Below, in pieces: positions 35,307 to 56,890 of a stretch of DNA of 64,000 nucleotides. Position 1 is the stretch's first letter. Each line of letters opens with the position of its first letter. Source of the stretch: Mastacembelus armatus (lineage: Eukaryota; Chordata; Actinopteri; Synbranchiformes; Mastacembelidae); the NCBI RefSeq assembly GCF_900324485.2, contig NC_046634.1, positions 3,241,501 through 3,305,500 on the forward strand, written 5' to 3'. The position numbers were made by a program, and so were the translations under genes. The notes beneath the pieces are model-generated. The model saw nothing but the letters and a program-made list of their open reading frames with translations, was not told the DNA's origin and ran no database searches.

Positions 35307-36994
35307 ATTCAACAGCCAGTATGACCTGCCTAGACTCAAGACGTCCATCACCACAGATGCTCAGGATGGGACAGATGGCTACATGGCATCAGTTTTGACA
35401 GACACATAAAAGCAGCAGGGATTTTGTATTTTGTGATGTGGAACCTTTGCTGTCCTGGTTATTTTCTTAACCCCTTAGTTTTTACACATATTTTCTTATG
35501 GATTGTCTTTGTTTTCCTATAATCCAAGAAAACTATAAATCTATTGACTCCTAAAATGAAGTCTCCTGAAGTTAATGCTGCATTTCATAGTTTTTTTTTT
35601 TAATTTATTTTTATTGGTATTGTCCTTCTAATTGAAGCACAATTTGAGGATGGAAACTAAACCTTCAGAAAACTAAAAATGGTCCAGTCAAGTTGCGTTG
35701 GGTTTCTTCTGTAGACATGAACTGGTTTGACTAGAGAGGAGCTAAATCGAAGAGGTATCACTCTGTTTATTTATGTTATACCACCATATGATGTGCGTGT
35801 GGTTTGTCTTGAAGGAAAAAAATGTAAAAAATGAGTTATGCTGCTGCATTGTTAATAATGTGGAAAGAAATGTCTTGTGAAATAAATGACCTGACTACAG
35901 AAAGGCCAGGGTGGAGAAGTAGCTTCACCACATGGGCATTGAATTGTTCGTAAGTCAGGACAAATGGGACTTGGAGGATTCTGCGTTTCTTGTTTTTCAG
36001 GTTATTTGTTTGATGACGCGAAATTGCGGTCAAACCAGTTTAGTAGCGGTTCAGCTCGTCCCTGCAATAGACGATCTTGGTTGTGTGCTGCGAAACAGCG
36101 CCTCCGTGTGTCCAGGCTTCGCCACAGCTGCTTTGCATATCCTGTTTCTCTGACTCAGATGACGATAGCGATCGGAAGAGGAGGCTAGCCGACCTGTGCT
36201 GCATAGATGCTCGACCTTCTGGGCAAATCTCAAAACAAGGTACAGTTTGAAAGGCGGTGTTAATCAGATATCCCGCTGTAAGATACAAAACGGAAGTGTT
36301 GTTCTGCTTTTATTCTGACATGTTTAGGAGTCGTTACATGGTCTGGCCACGATACTTGCTACTAGCTAAACTGCTGCTAGCACTGAAGCTCCTTTACATG
36401 TTCTGTCTGTTTGTTTCCCACTATTCCCACGATGGCTTTCCTTTTAATACCATGTCATCGTTTTATTCCCAAAATAGACACGACAAATAGTGTCATGGTG
36501 GCGTTTTGTCTTTTCTTTCTGTGTTAGCGAAGCCAGCCTGTGTTGTAAGTGAGCACCTGTTCGCCAGTTAGCTGCCTGTCAGCTCCCTTGACTCCTGGAG
36601 GCTGCAGGTGTCTGATCCCTGCTGCCAGACCCATATTAGATTAGCTTTCCAGCCTTTAGCAATGATGAGGGTTTTTTTTTATTTTGTATTTGCCATGTAA
36701 TAACCGCTTGTAACTCGATTATAGGTCAGTGGGGGAACATCTGTCAGCTCTGTTTTTATGCTTGCTCTTGTATGAAGCAGCACAAATATGCAGGAAAACC
36801 ACCAGCACTTCATTTTCCTGTTATTTCATTCATTGTTAGACAATGAGGGTTTGACTGACTTGTTATAGTTTCTAATGGACAGTCACTGCAGTCATTATTG
36901 CTGTCATTAATGCCATTATTAGGGGCATTTATTCTCATTTGTTCTCTGTTTACAATTGTCTTTTGTTCTTAGAACAGCAAAGGGGAGATATCCA
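35307..36994. other. wdr12 3' UTR and ica1l 5' region
   Basis: wdr12 3' UTR runs to about 35900 (AATAAA at 35881). The rest is the upstream region of ica1l, with a probable noncoding first exon ending near 36239 at a gtacag donor. The segment just before 36995 is the 5' part of the first coding exon (acceptor agaacag, about 36977). No further gene is seen. Confidence 0.55.
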
Positions 36995-42918
<5,924 letters not shown>

Positions 42919-45900
42919 AGGTGTGTGCGTGTGTATTGTGTGTGTATGTGGGTGTGTGCAGCAGTGTTTGATCTGGATTTCAGCATCTTTTCCGGTCAGC
43001 AGCCAAGCAAACAAACACATGCGCACACAGACCTCACACTCATTCGTGTTACCAGGAGAGATGTGTTCATATCTGTACTTGCAAATCATATTTATCTTAC
43101 ACTGGAAAATGATACTTTACACTGGGAAACACTGTCAGTTGAGATGAGTGTTAAATTCTCCTCAGCAGCTCAGAAACTGCTCTGAGACTCCAAACACTAC
43201 ACACGAAGCCACTGACTCATGCACACTAACACAACAAACCTCATGTGGTTTGTGTTACCTTATTACAGTTTCTGTTGGGCAGAGAGAATGTTTGACTTCC
43301 TGGTTTGTTTTGGACATTACTTGTGTGCTTTTTTTTTTGTATTTTATTAATGTTTGCATTTTTTGGGTGGGACCCAGGATGTTCATATATCTATTTAATC
43401 CATAAGATTGTTTAGGAGTAGTAGCCCATATGGATAAACAGAGTCTATATACATTGGGCACAGTGTGTGTATGAGATAGGATGGGACCGTGAGCCTGTAT
43501 TTGCACACAGCAACAAACTGCATTAACGCTCTGTATCACAAAGCAAGTTCAGTTCAGTGTCATTAAGTTGGTTATCACAGAGTTAACAGCACCACCATGA
43601 GGTTCACATTTGTGAGATCAAATAAGTATGACACTATGTTAGCACGCAAATTTAGCTGTGCCAGAGCACGCCCTCACAGGGATGCAGACTGGTATTTGTC
43701 TCAGCTATTGAATCTAATACACAGCTACATCATTCTTTAGCAACTCAGTGTTTTAGAAAAGATGTTTAGGTGTGATCAACTAAACCTGAGGTTAGCTCTG
43801 TGGTATAGATTACATTGTGATCTAATATAGTTAAAAATAAGCTAGCTTCGTAATACTGGAAAGTTAGGCCCACAGAGTTGGCTGATACAACAAGCTTACT
43901 TTGTGGTACAGACCCCTGGACAAGCTGATAATGTGCTGCTTTATTGATCCCTGTGAGGACTGTGTGCTTTCACTCTGCTAACCATCTGTGAGAAGATTCT
44001 GTCTAATGGGCTCATCTAATCCCTGGAGGCAGCTGATGGTGTCATTACAAGGGACTGAACTGGAGTCAGATTACAAGGACAGTGGAAATCCAAACTGTCC
44101 AAGCAGCCTTTCACTGTCTGTCCACCTATATCCCTGATTCTGTTGGGCTGAACGTAACACACTAAAACCACAAAGTGTCTGAAATTGTCTCCCATCCCAT
44201 CTGTCGGTTAAATTTCACACATACCAGTCCTAGGCCAAGAAAAATGTGTGAAGGATAAAACTTTTTTTTAAAAATTAGGACACAGGAATTGTAGTTTTTG
44301 CTAAGTGCAGAAAATGTACAAATACAAGATCAATGCTGCATCAAAATGTACGTACTTATTTATGACAGTCACTGCTAGTGAAATCAGATGTATTTGTTTT
44401 GCAGTACGCTGTAAAGACTACTGAAGTAACACCATGAAACACCTGTAAAATACTTCACATTTTTAGCTCCATGTTGTGTGTCTTGCAAATTGCAGCTGCA
44501 TTTTGGTAATATATCATAACTTCTCGGGGAAAGGATCAACACTGGAACACTGTTACCTTATCATAAAAACAGATGTCTGATGCAGATTCAGCTCCCACTG
44601 ATTTTTCTTTGATGGAAAAACTGCCATTTCAAGTGTTTATGTATTGGTTAGAGGCAGAGCTGGCTTACTAAAATGTATTTTCTAGATTAAATCAAGAAAA
44701 GAGCGGTTACCTGAGTTGTGGTCATGTCATCTACATGGACCAAAAACGCACTCAGCAGAGCTAAGGTTAGCAGAGTGCATTATGGGATTCAGAAAACGAA
44801 TTTTTATACTAGCAGCACACTATTATCTTTGCTTTTCACAGTAACTATCAATACTGTAATTTTTTTGAGATGAAGATGTGAGGATGAACTATACCAATGC
44901 TCCTATCAGTCACAAGGGAAGATGCTGTATTAGTATTTCTGTCATGTCATGTATGACACTGTTTACTTTTGATTTACACACTTTAAAAGAAAAGAATGTA
45001 TTTCTCAAGTCAATCACAAATGCTTTATTTAATTCAACTATGCCTTTTTTATTTCACTCAAGGGGTTTAACAGATGAAAACTTGGCAGTTGTGTTTCCAA
45101 TAAACTGGACAAGCAAACAGAGAATCGTGTTTTTTTTTTTTTGTTTTGTTTTGTTTTTTTTTGTCTTGAGCCTCATTCCAAAAATGCTGTTAATCCACTT
45201 TGAAAAAAAATCTGATCTGTATTTCCAAGTGTAAGAATCTGCTGTTTCAAACTACTTGTAAACGTTATATCTAAAAATGACAAATAAGAACATGTCGCCA
45301 TAGGTGTGATTGTTTTTCAGCAAGTGGATATATCATTTTGGAACAGAACTCTTCATTTCTTGCACAATTTCAGTAAATTTTTTGTTACACAGCCATTATA
45401 GCAACTGGTTGTTAGTTTCAGTTGGGTCACTGAACAAAGGACCTCCACACTTCTCTCTACTTCTGTTCTGCTACAGGTTTCCATCATTCAGGATTTCCAC
45501 TGTGTGAGGCTACATAGACAGCAGGTGTTCGTTTGCTAGACGTTAGTATATCAGGATGTTTGTATCCTTTTCACTACAACAATCCTGAGATGGATGGCGC
45601 AGTCTGTTCTTTGAAGACCCAATTAAACTCCTGTCTGATAAATAAATACATTATTATTCACCATAATGTCATATGTAGTAAATCACAGTACTCAGTGGAG
45701 GAAAAAAAGGGGAGCGATTATATGATACAACTGTTGATTCATTCAGATACATATCTTTTGTCAGCCAGCACTACAAACACAGTGTGCCTCTATATTTACA
45801 AATCCAGTACATTCCTATCCCATCATAGCAGGCAGGCACAGTCAAAAAGTAATGACATGTACAGGAGGATGGGGCGGGACATGAAGAGGCTGCCGACCAA

Positions 45901-47286
45901 CAAAGCTACACTCCAGTCACCAAGATCCCCCCCTCCCCCACACACACATATGCCAACATTAGTCCAATCGAGGAAACTGCCATTTAATACTCTGCCAACT
46001 ATTTAAGGACAATACAAAAATATATATTGAGCTGGTATTTCAAGATGTTTAACTTCAGCTTATTTCCAGTCCAATGATTCCAGAAAGTAAAAAGTAAACT
46101 GAGGATTTAATCAGGGTGTTATTTATAGGTTGAATCTGATTCTTATAAATGAATGTACCCCCATGGTCTGCAGTGTAGTATTTGGGTTCACCGGCCTCTC
46201 CATGATCAGGCCCTGGCAAGCCAGAGGGGACGTGTCCAGAGAAGACGGAGCCCCACACTTCACAACAACATAGGCTGAGCAAGACAGAAGGAAATGAGCA
46301 TTACAGCAACACGTAGAGAAAGAGGAGGAACAGAAGGGTGGGAGGAGGGTTGCGATGGTGGTGGAGTAAAAAAAAAGGACACGGAGCAAAAGGCTGTCGC
46401 TTTAAAAGAAGGGGCAAGCAGACACAGGTTGAACACGCTGCACATCAGAGCCCTGGCCTGTGTTTCCCATAGATACACACCTCCCAGCAGAGGCCCGGTT
46501 CAGTTCTACCAGTTAGTATAACAAAGGCATCAGTTTACCGTCAGCTTTCACGGTAAATGGCTGATAAAAGTACAAAATAGATGTCTAGATTTGGGTCACA
46601 CACCTAAATATATACTGTTTCTAGGTGTAGATTTTGTACCACCTTATATTTTTTACGCTCGGCCCTGCTCTTCTGCATGTATCTATGGCCAAGATAGTGC
46701 AATGAATGTGTGTGTCATGCTAAAGATCACACATAATCAGAGCACTAAGCTGGTTTGGGGAAACTGAGCGGTCTAAAATATCAGGCACATTTTTAACATC
46801 TCCTTATCACGACCCTTCAAGTTTTGCTACGATATATCTGGCAGCACCAAAATTAGCCTCCATGGTCAATCTGTTGGTCATCAAGGAAACCAGAGGCATT
46901 TTTTTCACAATGGAAGGCATATCTTATATCAAGAGAAATAACAAATAGAAAAAGAGATATGTCCGTGGAAAGGCGCTATGGTATAATACGATGAAATAAA
47001 AAGTCTGTCCTTTCGCCCTGTCCCCCTTAAAAACAGAACATGAGCGGCACTAAAGTAGAGGAAAGTGATGAAATGTTAGCTGCAAACCTCCACACAGGGC
47101 TGCAGGACTTGTGTTGTAGTTGTCTGAGGAGGAGAGGCAGTGGGAAGCGCTTTTTCAACAAGATAAGGACATCAGAGAGAGCTTAGCTGGCATGCTGAAG
47201 GCATTTTTGGAGCAGAAAGGTTGCTTCCTAGTTTCACTGATTTTGTTTTGGGGTGGGGTGGGGGTTATTGTGACTTAAAAGACTCG
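42919..47286. other. convergent 3' regions of ica1l and fam117b
   Basis: No conserved exon is visible in these 4.4 kb. The left part is ica1l 3' UTR or flank; an AATAAA at 45099-45104 is one candidate signal. The right part is probably the fam117b 3' UTR on the minus strand. A 157-codon open frame at 45533-46006 has no family resemblance. Confidence 0.5.
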
Positions 47287-49524
<2,238 letters not shown>

Positions 49525-51213
49525 CTGTGAGGGCCACAGCTGGACACGATGGCAGGAGACTAAGAGGAGAATGAGGAGCAGAGCGCTCAGAAAGGGAGAA
49601 GGGGGACACTAGGGGATGCGGAGGAGAAGCACAGAGAGATGTGGGAGGCTAAGGCCACAGAAGCAGTCTGAGGAGAAAGAAGTGGGATTTAAGATAAGTT
49701 AGACTTGCAGATGACAAAAACAAGTTATTTATCAATAACAAACACACAAGAAATCTACGGGCATACAGCTGGCCTGCGGGATAAGCTCATGGCTGTCTTG
49801 CTCTGTCTGTCTAGCTTTGCGTCTGTCTGTGTGCATTTCTGTCCACAAGTGTATGCATTGCCAGATTGATGTTAATCCGTCCCATGCTGGGTAGAGCGGA
49901 TATGCCCCCCTCTAAGCCTCACACAGCTCCCTTGTCAGTAACATTAAAAGAGGTTAAAGCAGCCCCTTTCAGATAAAATAATGCATATATTTTTCGCCAC
50001 GGCTGCACAATGAGAGCTGAAAATATACCCATTCCTGCAGCATGCATGCATACATATAAACACAGAGCATCGACCAGCAGCACTGGTCCTGCAGCTAAAT
50101 TTGGCAGGGGCCTTGACCAGCACACATCACTGTTGCTAGGGAACGGTGCCGACTGATCTTCATTAACACACAGCTGCAGCCTGAGTGTGTAAGTAAACAG
50201 GGTTTGTGCATCATCGGTCTACTAGCAAAATGCTTTTCATTTTGACTGCTGCTTTTTCTGTTTCAGTCTGTGCCCACAAATCAGCAACAGCATGCTGTAG
50301 GCTGACAGCTATAGTAACGCTGGTAGCAGTGGTGGTAGGAGTAGCTGTAGTAGTAGTGTAGTGGCTCAGACAACACACATGCACAGTATTGACGTGTGGC
50401 CTATTCACAGACACCTGGCGTTATTGTAAATTTGTGTGGGATACAGAATCCAGTTGACACTGTGACAATGAGCATAGATTCATAGCTATGCTGAGGGTTA
50501 AGTAGTACAGCCAACCTGCACATAATGCAATAAATGTGGGATGTAAACACACTATTTTCTCCATTCATCATTTGGTGGACCCAAAAATTTCATAAGTTAG
50601 TATTTATTAGTGACTAGGAATTTTGTTTAAATTTATTTTTATTCTTTTTCTTTTCCTGTCCTACCAATACTCCAAAACCAAACATATTTGTCTGTACTAT
50701 TATACAATTCACTCTATATTAGAGTGAAATGAGAAAACTAGCATGTGACATTTAGAACCAGTGATTATTTGGCATTTTTGTTTTAAAAATATGGATGAAA
50801 TGCTTATTAAAACAGTAACAATTTAACTGTCTGTTGATTAAACACGGAATAAATGAATAAAAACAAAAAGGCTTTACATAAATTAAAATTTAAACATTTA
50901 TTTTGCAAATTGCAGTTTTAACTGATTAACTCTGTAAATAAATATACCTTATGAAAACATACTCAAAGAATCAATGAGAAAAAAGAAAAATTGCTCACTG
51001 CATGTGTAATCTTCATGCAGCAGACCGTACAGTGTGATGTAGGCCAGATTTGTTTACTGGGAGACAAGCATGCAACCCATTCCCTCACATATCATCACCA
51101 CCATCAAAACATACTCCAGGCTAGTGCAAACCTGCACCCTGCACAATACTGTAAGACAGCAGGGCATCATCCAGACAGCGGATGGTCAAACGTGTAGAAT
51201 AAAACATGCTCAC

Positions 51214-51363
51214 CTGCAGAAATGTGATCTCAGTGCGCTGCATGCAAAGGGGCAAGGTGGTCTCCCAGCAGCCCAGCCCCTGTGTATATTTGCCGCTACT
51301 CGAAGATGCTACGGAGGCGTTGGAAACACGCAGGCCAGAAGGGCAGGAGAGTGGAGGCTAGGA
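51214..51363 (-). CDS. fam117b: candidate short 5' exon of fam117b
   Basis: On the minus strand a segment is bounded by a good acceptor (tttcctcag, just above 51363) and a good donor (gtgagc, just below 51214). It ends in phase 0, matching the phase-0 start of exon 49432-49524. The ATG at 51243-51241 gives MQRTEITFLQ joined to GAFAGSHLTG. The frame is closed by a stop just after the acceptor, so translation could only begin inside this exon. This would yield a protein of about 338 residues. It is an inference from splice signals; no conserved motif supports it. Confidence 0.35.
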
Positions 51364-51839
51364 CTGAGGAAAGCCTTCTCAGATATAAACAAAGAAACAT
51401 AGAAAGGTACTAACACCGCTTCGTGGATAGACAAGTGGTACAAGAGGTGTCAAAATGGGCGTTGCTGTGTTCGCAGCCTCCCTCCTCCTCGTCGTCGTTT
51501 CTCGGTTACCAAAACGATTTCCGATTGATGAAAAAAAATATTATAAAATACGGTGGATACGTTGTGCACCTGCTGAGCTGGTGAGGAAACCGACAGAAAA
51601 AATAACAGGGGGACAGACAATGCAGAAAGGTTAGAAAGAAGGCTGTGATGCTGGGCTAACCTCGGTAGACACGAAGGGAGAGGGACCAGAGTGAAGCACC
51701 CTGGAATAAACAATACAATTTCCTGTTGTTGTTTTCAAAGTAAAATGTTTGCGGTGTCGCGTTCTGACCACGTATAGAGGTTTTCCACATAGACATTTTA
51801 TTTTGGATGCAAGTTGGCCAGCTTCCGGTTTTGGCATGA

Positions 51840-52300
51840 CCACCTCTGGTTGACTTGACAGTGACGTAGCGTACCAACTGCTCGTGCTGATGCTGCAGTT
51901 GCTAGGGCGCGTGGAGCAGACGGCTGAGCGGCGAAGTAAACAAGCGTCTCCCTCCCGTGTCTCTGGGACACCTATAACGTTGCAAGATTTACGACTGCAC
52001 CGTGGAATTATAATTTTTATTATTATCATTTACAGAACTGTTCCCTCATACGTAGGGGGTCTTCTTCTGATGTACAAAATAAATAGTGTGGCCCCTTTTA
52101 GCTTGTCCTCGTTGTATGAACTGAGGATGATCGAGCAGGTACTTTCCCATCACAAAAGAACGATGAGTGACGTAGATGCGTGTTGATTGGTCGAGCACTG
52201 AGCTAATGCGTCACCTCATCCCCAACCGCCATTTTTAAATCCCCACGTTAGCGACGGTTAGCTAGCCGTGCTAATAACGGCGGTAGGAAATATTGGGAAA
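51840..52300. promoter_or_regulatory. promoter-like segment, possibly of fam117b
   Basis: The stretch is richer in G+C and CpG than its surroundings. It carries two TGACGTA CRE-like motifs (51862-51868 and 52168-52174), an inverted CCAAT box (attgg, 52186-52190), and a YY1-like gccattttt near 52229. It lies upstream of the minus-strand fam117b exons. This is inference from motif clustering only. Confidence 0.35.
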
Positions 52301-54384
52301 ATTGTGCCACGGTGGAAATTAAAATAAAATTTTACGGGTCTAAGCGAAACATAAACCTATGTCACTTCGGCATTTCCATTGGCGGCGCGAATACGAACAG
52401 TTGCCCTAGAAGGTATGTGGAGGTAACATTATTAGCATTGTCTATAGTTAACTGCTTGGTCTTAATAATAATAAAAGTTCCTAGCGTTACTTTAAATTTA
52501 CTACTTTTACATTAAATGACTTGCTTACTTTAAATTACCCTAAAAAGTATAACTACACATAAATAGGCAAGTAAGTGAAAGTTTTTATAAAGAATAATGT
52601 TAGTTTGGGAATGCACCAGCTGCTAAGCTAGGCTAATAGAATGTGAGTTGTATTCCCCATTTTATTTGTTTCAGAACCAAAGTTTTATAACTAGCTAATG
52701 TTAAATTTATAGATCCAAATGTCTCCTTAATTTCTTATATTTTTCCTAACATTACTTTCTGAAAAACCTTAAAAAGGCCTAAAATCCATCTGAGACGTCC
52801 TTAATAGACTTAACAAAACAATTATTTCATACATTTATTGAGATTTTTTTTTCTTCCATATTGACTTGAAAATGTTTACAGAAACTGTACCGAGCAGACG
52901 CATAGCAATGGATTTAAAGGCCATGTCCATTGAATGCAAAACAGAATTCCATAAAAATTATGCTAATATCAATGCAATACACATACATATGTAGTCATCA
53001 AATTACAGATTACAAAAACATAAATGAGATCTTTTCATATGCCCTGAAGCAGCACTGAAATTGCAAAATGAGTACAGTAACATTTCAGCACGCCTGTACA
53101 GCGCTAGGCCCCAGCAGTTGTAATGCTTGTTGACAAAAGGAAACATAACAATGTGCACAGACACGCACACACAAGAATCAGTCATTCCAACATCAAGAGA
53201 TGAGACAACAAGAAGCAGAAATAATATCCAGCGTGTTTCTGAAGAGTTTGTCTTTATATAGTCTAGTTTTTTGTTTCCAACAGAGTTCAAAGAGCAGAAT
53301 TTGGGCTTTTGAGTGTTTCTGGTCTTTTCAGTCACATACAGAGCTAAACACACAGTCAAGAGTCCACAGTGAGGTCAGGTGATAGTGGTACAGTGATTGA
53401 GTCGGCCACTGCAACAAATCCCTCCAACCATTTGAATCTTGTGATTGTAGTGTCAAAAAACCCCAGAGATTGAGCCATTCCTGGTGTAATTGTGCAAGCA
53501 AATAAGTTCCATAAAAACCCATGTATTCAGTCCACTGGGATTAATTGTTAGTGTTTGTGCCTCCCCTTAAAGATAGTCCAGAGAAGAAGGAAAGAAAGGA
53601 TTGTCATCCATTTTCTCCTCAAGCCAAGGGGGTGATAGAGTGTGGTGGATTGTTTACAAAATGATTGTGACTATTTATAAGTGCAACAGAGATTAACATA
53701 TCAAAATATTGATGGGATAAAATGACCAACATAATGGAAATTATAAAAACATCAAAAGCATCTAAAAGCTACATCCTATTGCACAATGAAAAATTATGAT
53801 ACAAAAAATGGATACATACTCAAAAAAAGACAAAATTGGCTTTGCATACAAATAATGGAAATAAAACTTAAAGTAGTTTGTTCTGTCTTTTAAGACTGTC
53901 AATTTTTTAGAGCCTACTCTCCAGTTGCTCCATACAGCAAAGGAGGCTAAAGAACGCTCAAAGTGTTGATTGTTTATCATCGCTCTTTCATTTTGAGTTT
54001 AGAGACCACTTCTTGTCATGGTCACAACTGACAGATTTTCTAAACACTGATTTTAATTGGTTCAAAGTGCACATAGAAAAAAAAATCCTTTCAAAACATC
54101 ACTATGCTCATGAGGACAAAACATTAAACAAACCAACAAAGGGAGATTAATAAAAAGCAGAAACAGAAGCAGATGAGAATGCTGCATAGCTGGATTCCAT
54201 TTAAAGCAATGCAATCATCAGAAAGACACGAGGAGCAAGACAGACCTAATTACTGTACATTATCAGACTCAGGTGTTTGTTCACAAGACACTCCATAGCT
54301 TCCTCTTGCTGATTCAGAGCAGAGAGGTCAAGAGACACAAAATGCTCTCAGGTGTTTTCTTCAGTCTTGTCAGAGGATCTGAGT

Positions 54385-56859
54385 TCAGACGTGTGTGTCG
54401 CTGGGCTCGCTGGCCAAGCTCCCCCCCCGCAGGTAGATAGCTGAACTGGACTTGGGACGGTTGTGACTGTGAGCCTGACCATGGGTGGACCCATTATTGT
54501 TGACCTCTGGCCCCCTGGTGTCTGTGGAGATGACCCATGTGGTGGGTCGCCACTTCTTAAGGGAATATGGCGTTTTGACCCGCTTCTTGATTTTATCTCC
54601 TGTCCCCAAGGCTCCGTCTGCCTGTACCAAGCCCTCCCCTGGAAAAGTGGAAAAAACAGTGATCAGTTTACTCTGGCAACGGTTTACGTCATGACACAGG
54701 AAATATATTCAACACCACTGTTCTACAATTAGCCATCGAAGAACTTGTAGCCCTTGAAATGGACACTTTAGCATTACTAGTGAAAGCTATGGCAATGTAG
54801 AATTACACTTTAATAAAATTAGGAGACTTAAGAAATAGCAGATGCAGAGATAGCTTGATGTCTAGTTATTATTAAACTTTATTTAACCAGGGTAAAAATT
54901 CACTGAGATTAAACATCTCTTTTGCAAGAGTTTCCTGGGCCAAGAGGCCCGTCGAGCTCCAAAAACACTTGGTCCTACATTTGTTGAGACTGTTGAGAAC
55001 ATGTAAAGTGCTCTTGTGTGAGGTGTATGAAGTCACCTAATGAGGCTAGGTCCTGTGTTGTGAAGGACAGGTCCAGGGAGTTGGGTCTCTCAGGCCTCCG
55101 TGCTCTGGGCTGCCTGAGCAGGGCTTCCCCTCTCATGGTGACTGGAGCTTCCCCCTGTGGGTCCATGACACCAGACCCAGACCCCGAATTTTCTCCAGGG
55201 TGCCCCGTAGCTTCCCTGTTTCCTGTGTCTCCGCTCCCCTCCTCCTCTCCTCCATCACTCTCTCCATCACTCTCTCCATCCCCCTGGCCATGTCCAGTGT
55301 TGCTGTTGTTGTTATTGGTGTTGGGTCGGGCAGAGCGGAGGGCAGTGGCGCCTGAGGATGTGTCTCTTGGATCAGCCTGCTCTCGCTCTCGGCTCAGAAG
55401 AGGTTCATTTTCGTCGGGGCTGGCTGTGATAACACCAAGGCTCAGGTGGCTGTCATCTGACCTTAAAGCTCCGGACCTGTTCTGAGTTAGGTTCGATCCT
55501 CCAAAACCTGTTGCTCCCCCTGTAGCCATGGATGAGATGCCAGAACTGGCATGAACAATGCCATTAACGCTACCATTGACATGCATATCTCTTAGAACGG
55601 GTATGTTGTTTGTGCCTGTTCCCCGTTGAGCCTCTACAGCTGTGTTGGTGCTAGTTGCTGCACCAGAGTTCATCTTCGTTCCCTCCACTTGCCGCAGGTT
55701 GGACTTTCCAGAGCGTCCAAACTTGAACCTGAGCGAAGATGATGATGATTCCTTCTTGGTGGGCTTGGTGCGCAGGGGCAGACTGGATGGCCTCTTGGGC
55801 AGGTTCTGTTGCTTTGGCAGGGGGAAGATGGTGGTGGGCACGGGGGCAGCAGGATCAGATGTGCCTGAAGCCTCAGTGGCCATCTTGATGAGGGGATAAA
55901 GTAGGCTGGAACTGCCGGGGCTCAGTGGGTCTGGGGAGCAGAACTGCTTCTGTGAGTGCTCCATCAGGTTCTCATCCGAGCTCTCTTTCAGGTTCTTGTC
56001 CACTTCTTTTGGATCAAGTTTGGTGGTTTCCAGATCTTCCTGAGTCAGGTGGAGACACACAGGGACTGTGGCAGCCCCTGCAGGTCCCTCAGACTCAGAT
56101 ATTAGAGTGGTGGTTGTGGTGGAGGCTGAAGGGCTTCCTCTCACGCCCATACTGGTGCTGCTGCCCTCTGGGCTGGGCAGACGGGCACTAGCTTGCTGCT
56201 GGCGCTCCTGGTTGATGGAATTCCTGTTTCTCTCCCCGGTCCCAGCCCCAGCTCGGCCGCTCACAGAGTTAGTGGTATCTGCCTGTGTGTTCTTGGCCAC
56301 ACTTTCATGCTCTTCGATGTAGGTGGAAGGATGGTCTGTGTATGGGCCAGACTTTGGTGTCATACGATTTCTGGTAAAAAAGATAAGGAGGAAAATATTA
56401 AAGACATATCTAAGGAGATCACCATGAATCAGGCAACACAATGACAGAAGCAGATGTATCCCTACCTCTCGTTGTATAGTGTAGTGGACATGGGGTTTAG
56501 TGTGGGACTGACAGATTTGGAGCGGTCCCATATGAGGAGCAGCTCTGCTAATCGTTCCTCAGCACACTGCGCTGTGAGGCGGGCCTCAGCGTCCTGGTCC
56601 CAGCAGTCCTCCATCGTCTCTTTCAGAGAGCGAACCGCCTAACAGAGACACTGCGTTAATATGCTAACAACAATATCATTGAACACATCTATACCAACTA
56701 ATACAAAAACCAATGTGTAAAAAAAAAATAGATTTTTGTTTGGTCAACAGTGATATTCCCAGATTAATTTAGGGGAAGTAAAGAGAGAATATGAACATGA
56801 TGAAATATTTTTTTAAACTTTAGACTTAATTCCCCACAACTTTCAAGGTTTGAAAATGG

Positions 56860-56890
<31 letters not shown>

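Larger units (their letters stand above)
49525..54384. other. fam117b upstream region / bmpr2 3' flank
   Basis: Apart from the candidate exon at 51214-51363, no conserved coding sequence is visible. The region near 51840-52300 looks promoter-like and is listed separately. Bases from about 52800 to 54384 are AT-rich and probably include the bmpr2 3' UTR on the minus strand. Confidence 0.5.

Noticed and set aside
45533-46006. 157-codon plus-strand frame
   Set aside because: No family resemblance, low-complexity ends, no splice context. It lies in the 3' regions of two convergent genes.
54975-55036. Extension of the large bmpr2 tail frame past 55037 to a stop at 54975
   Set aside because: A donor (G|gtgact) at 55036/55037 joins in phase to the conserved last exon ([14 protein letters not shown]), so the extension is intron.
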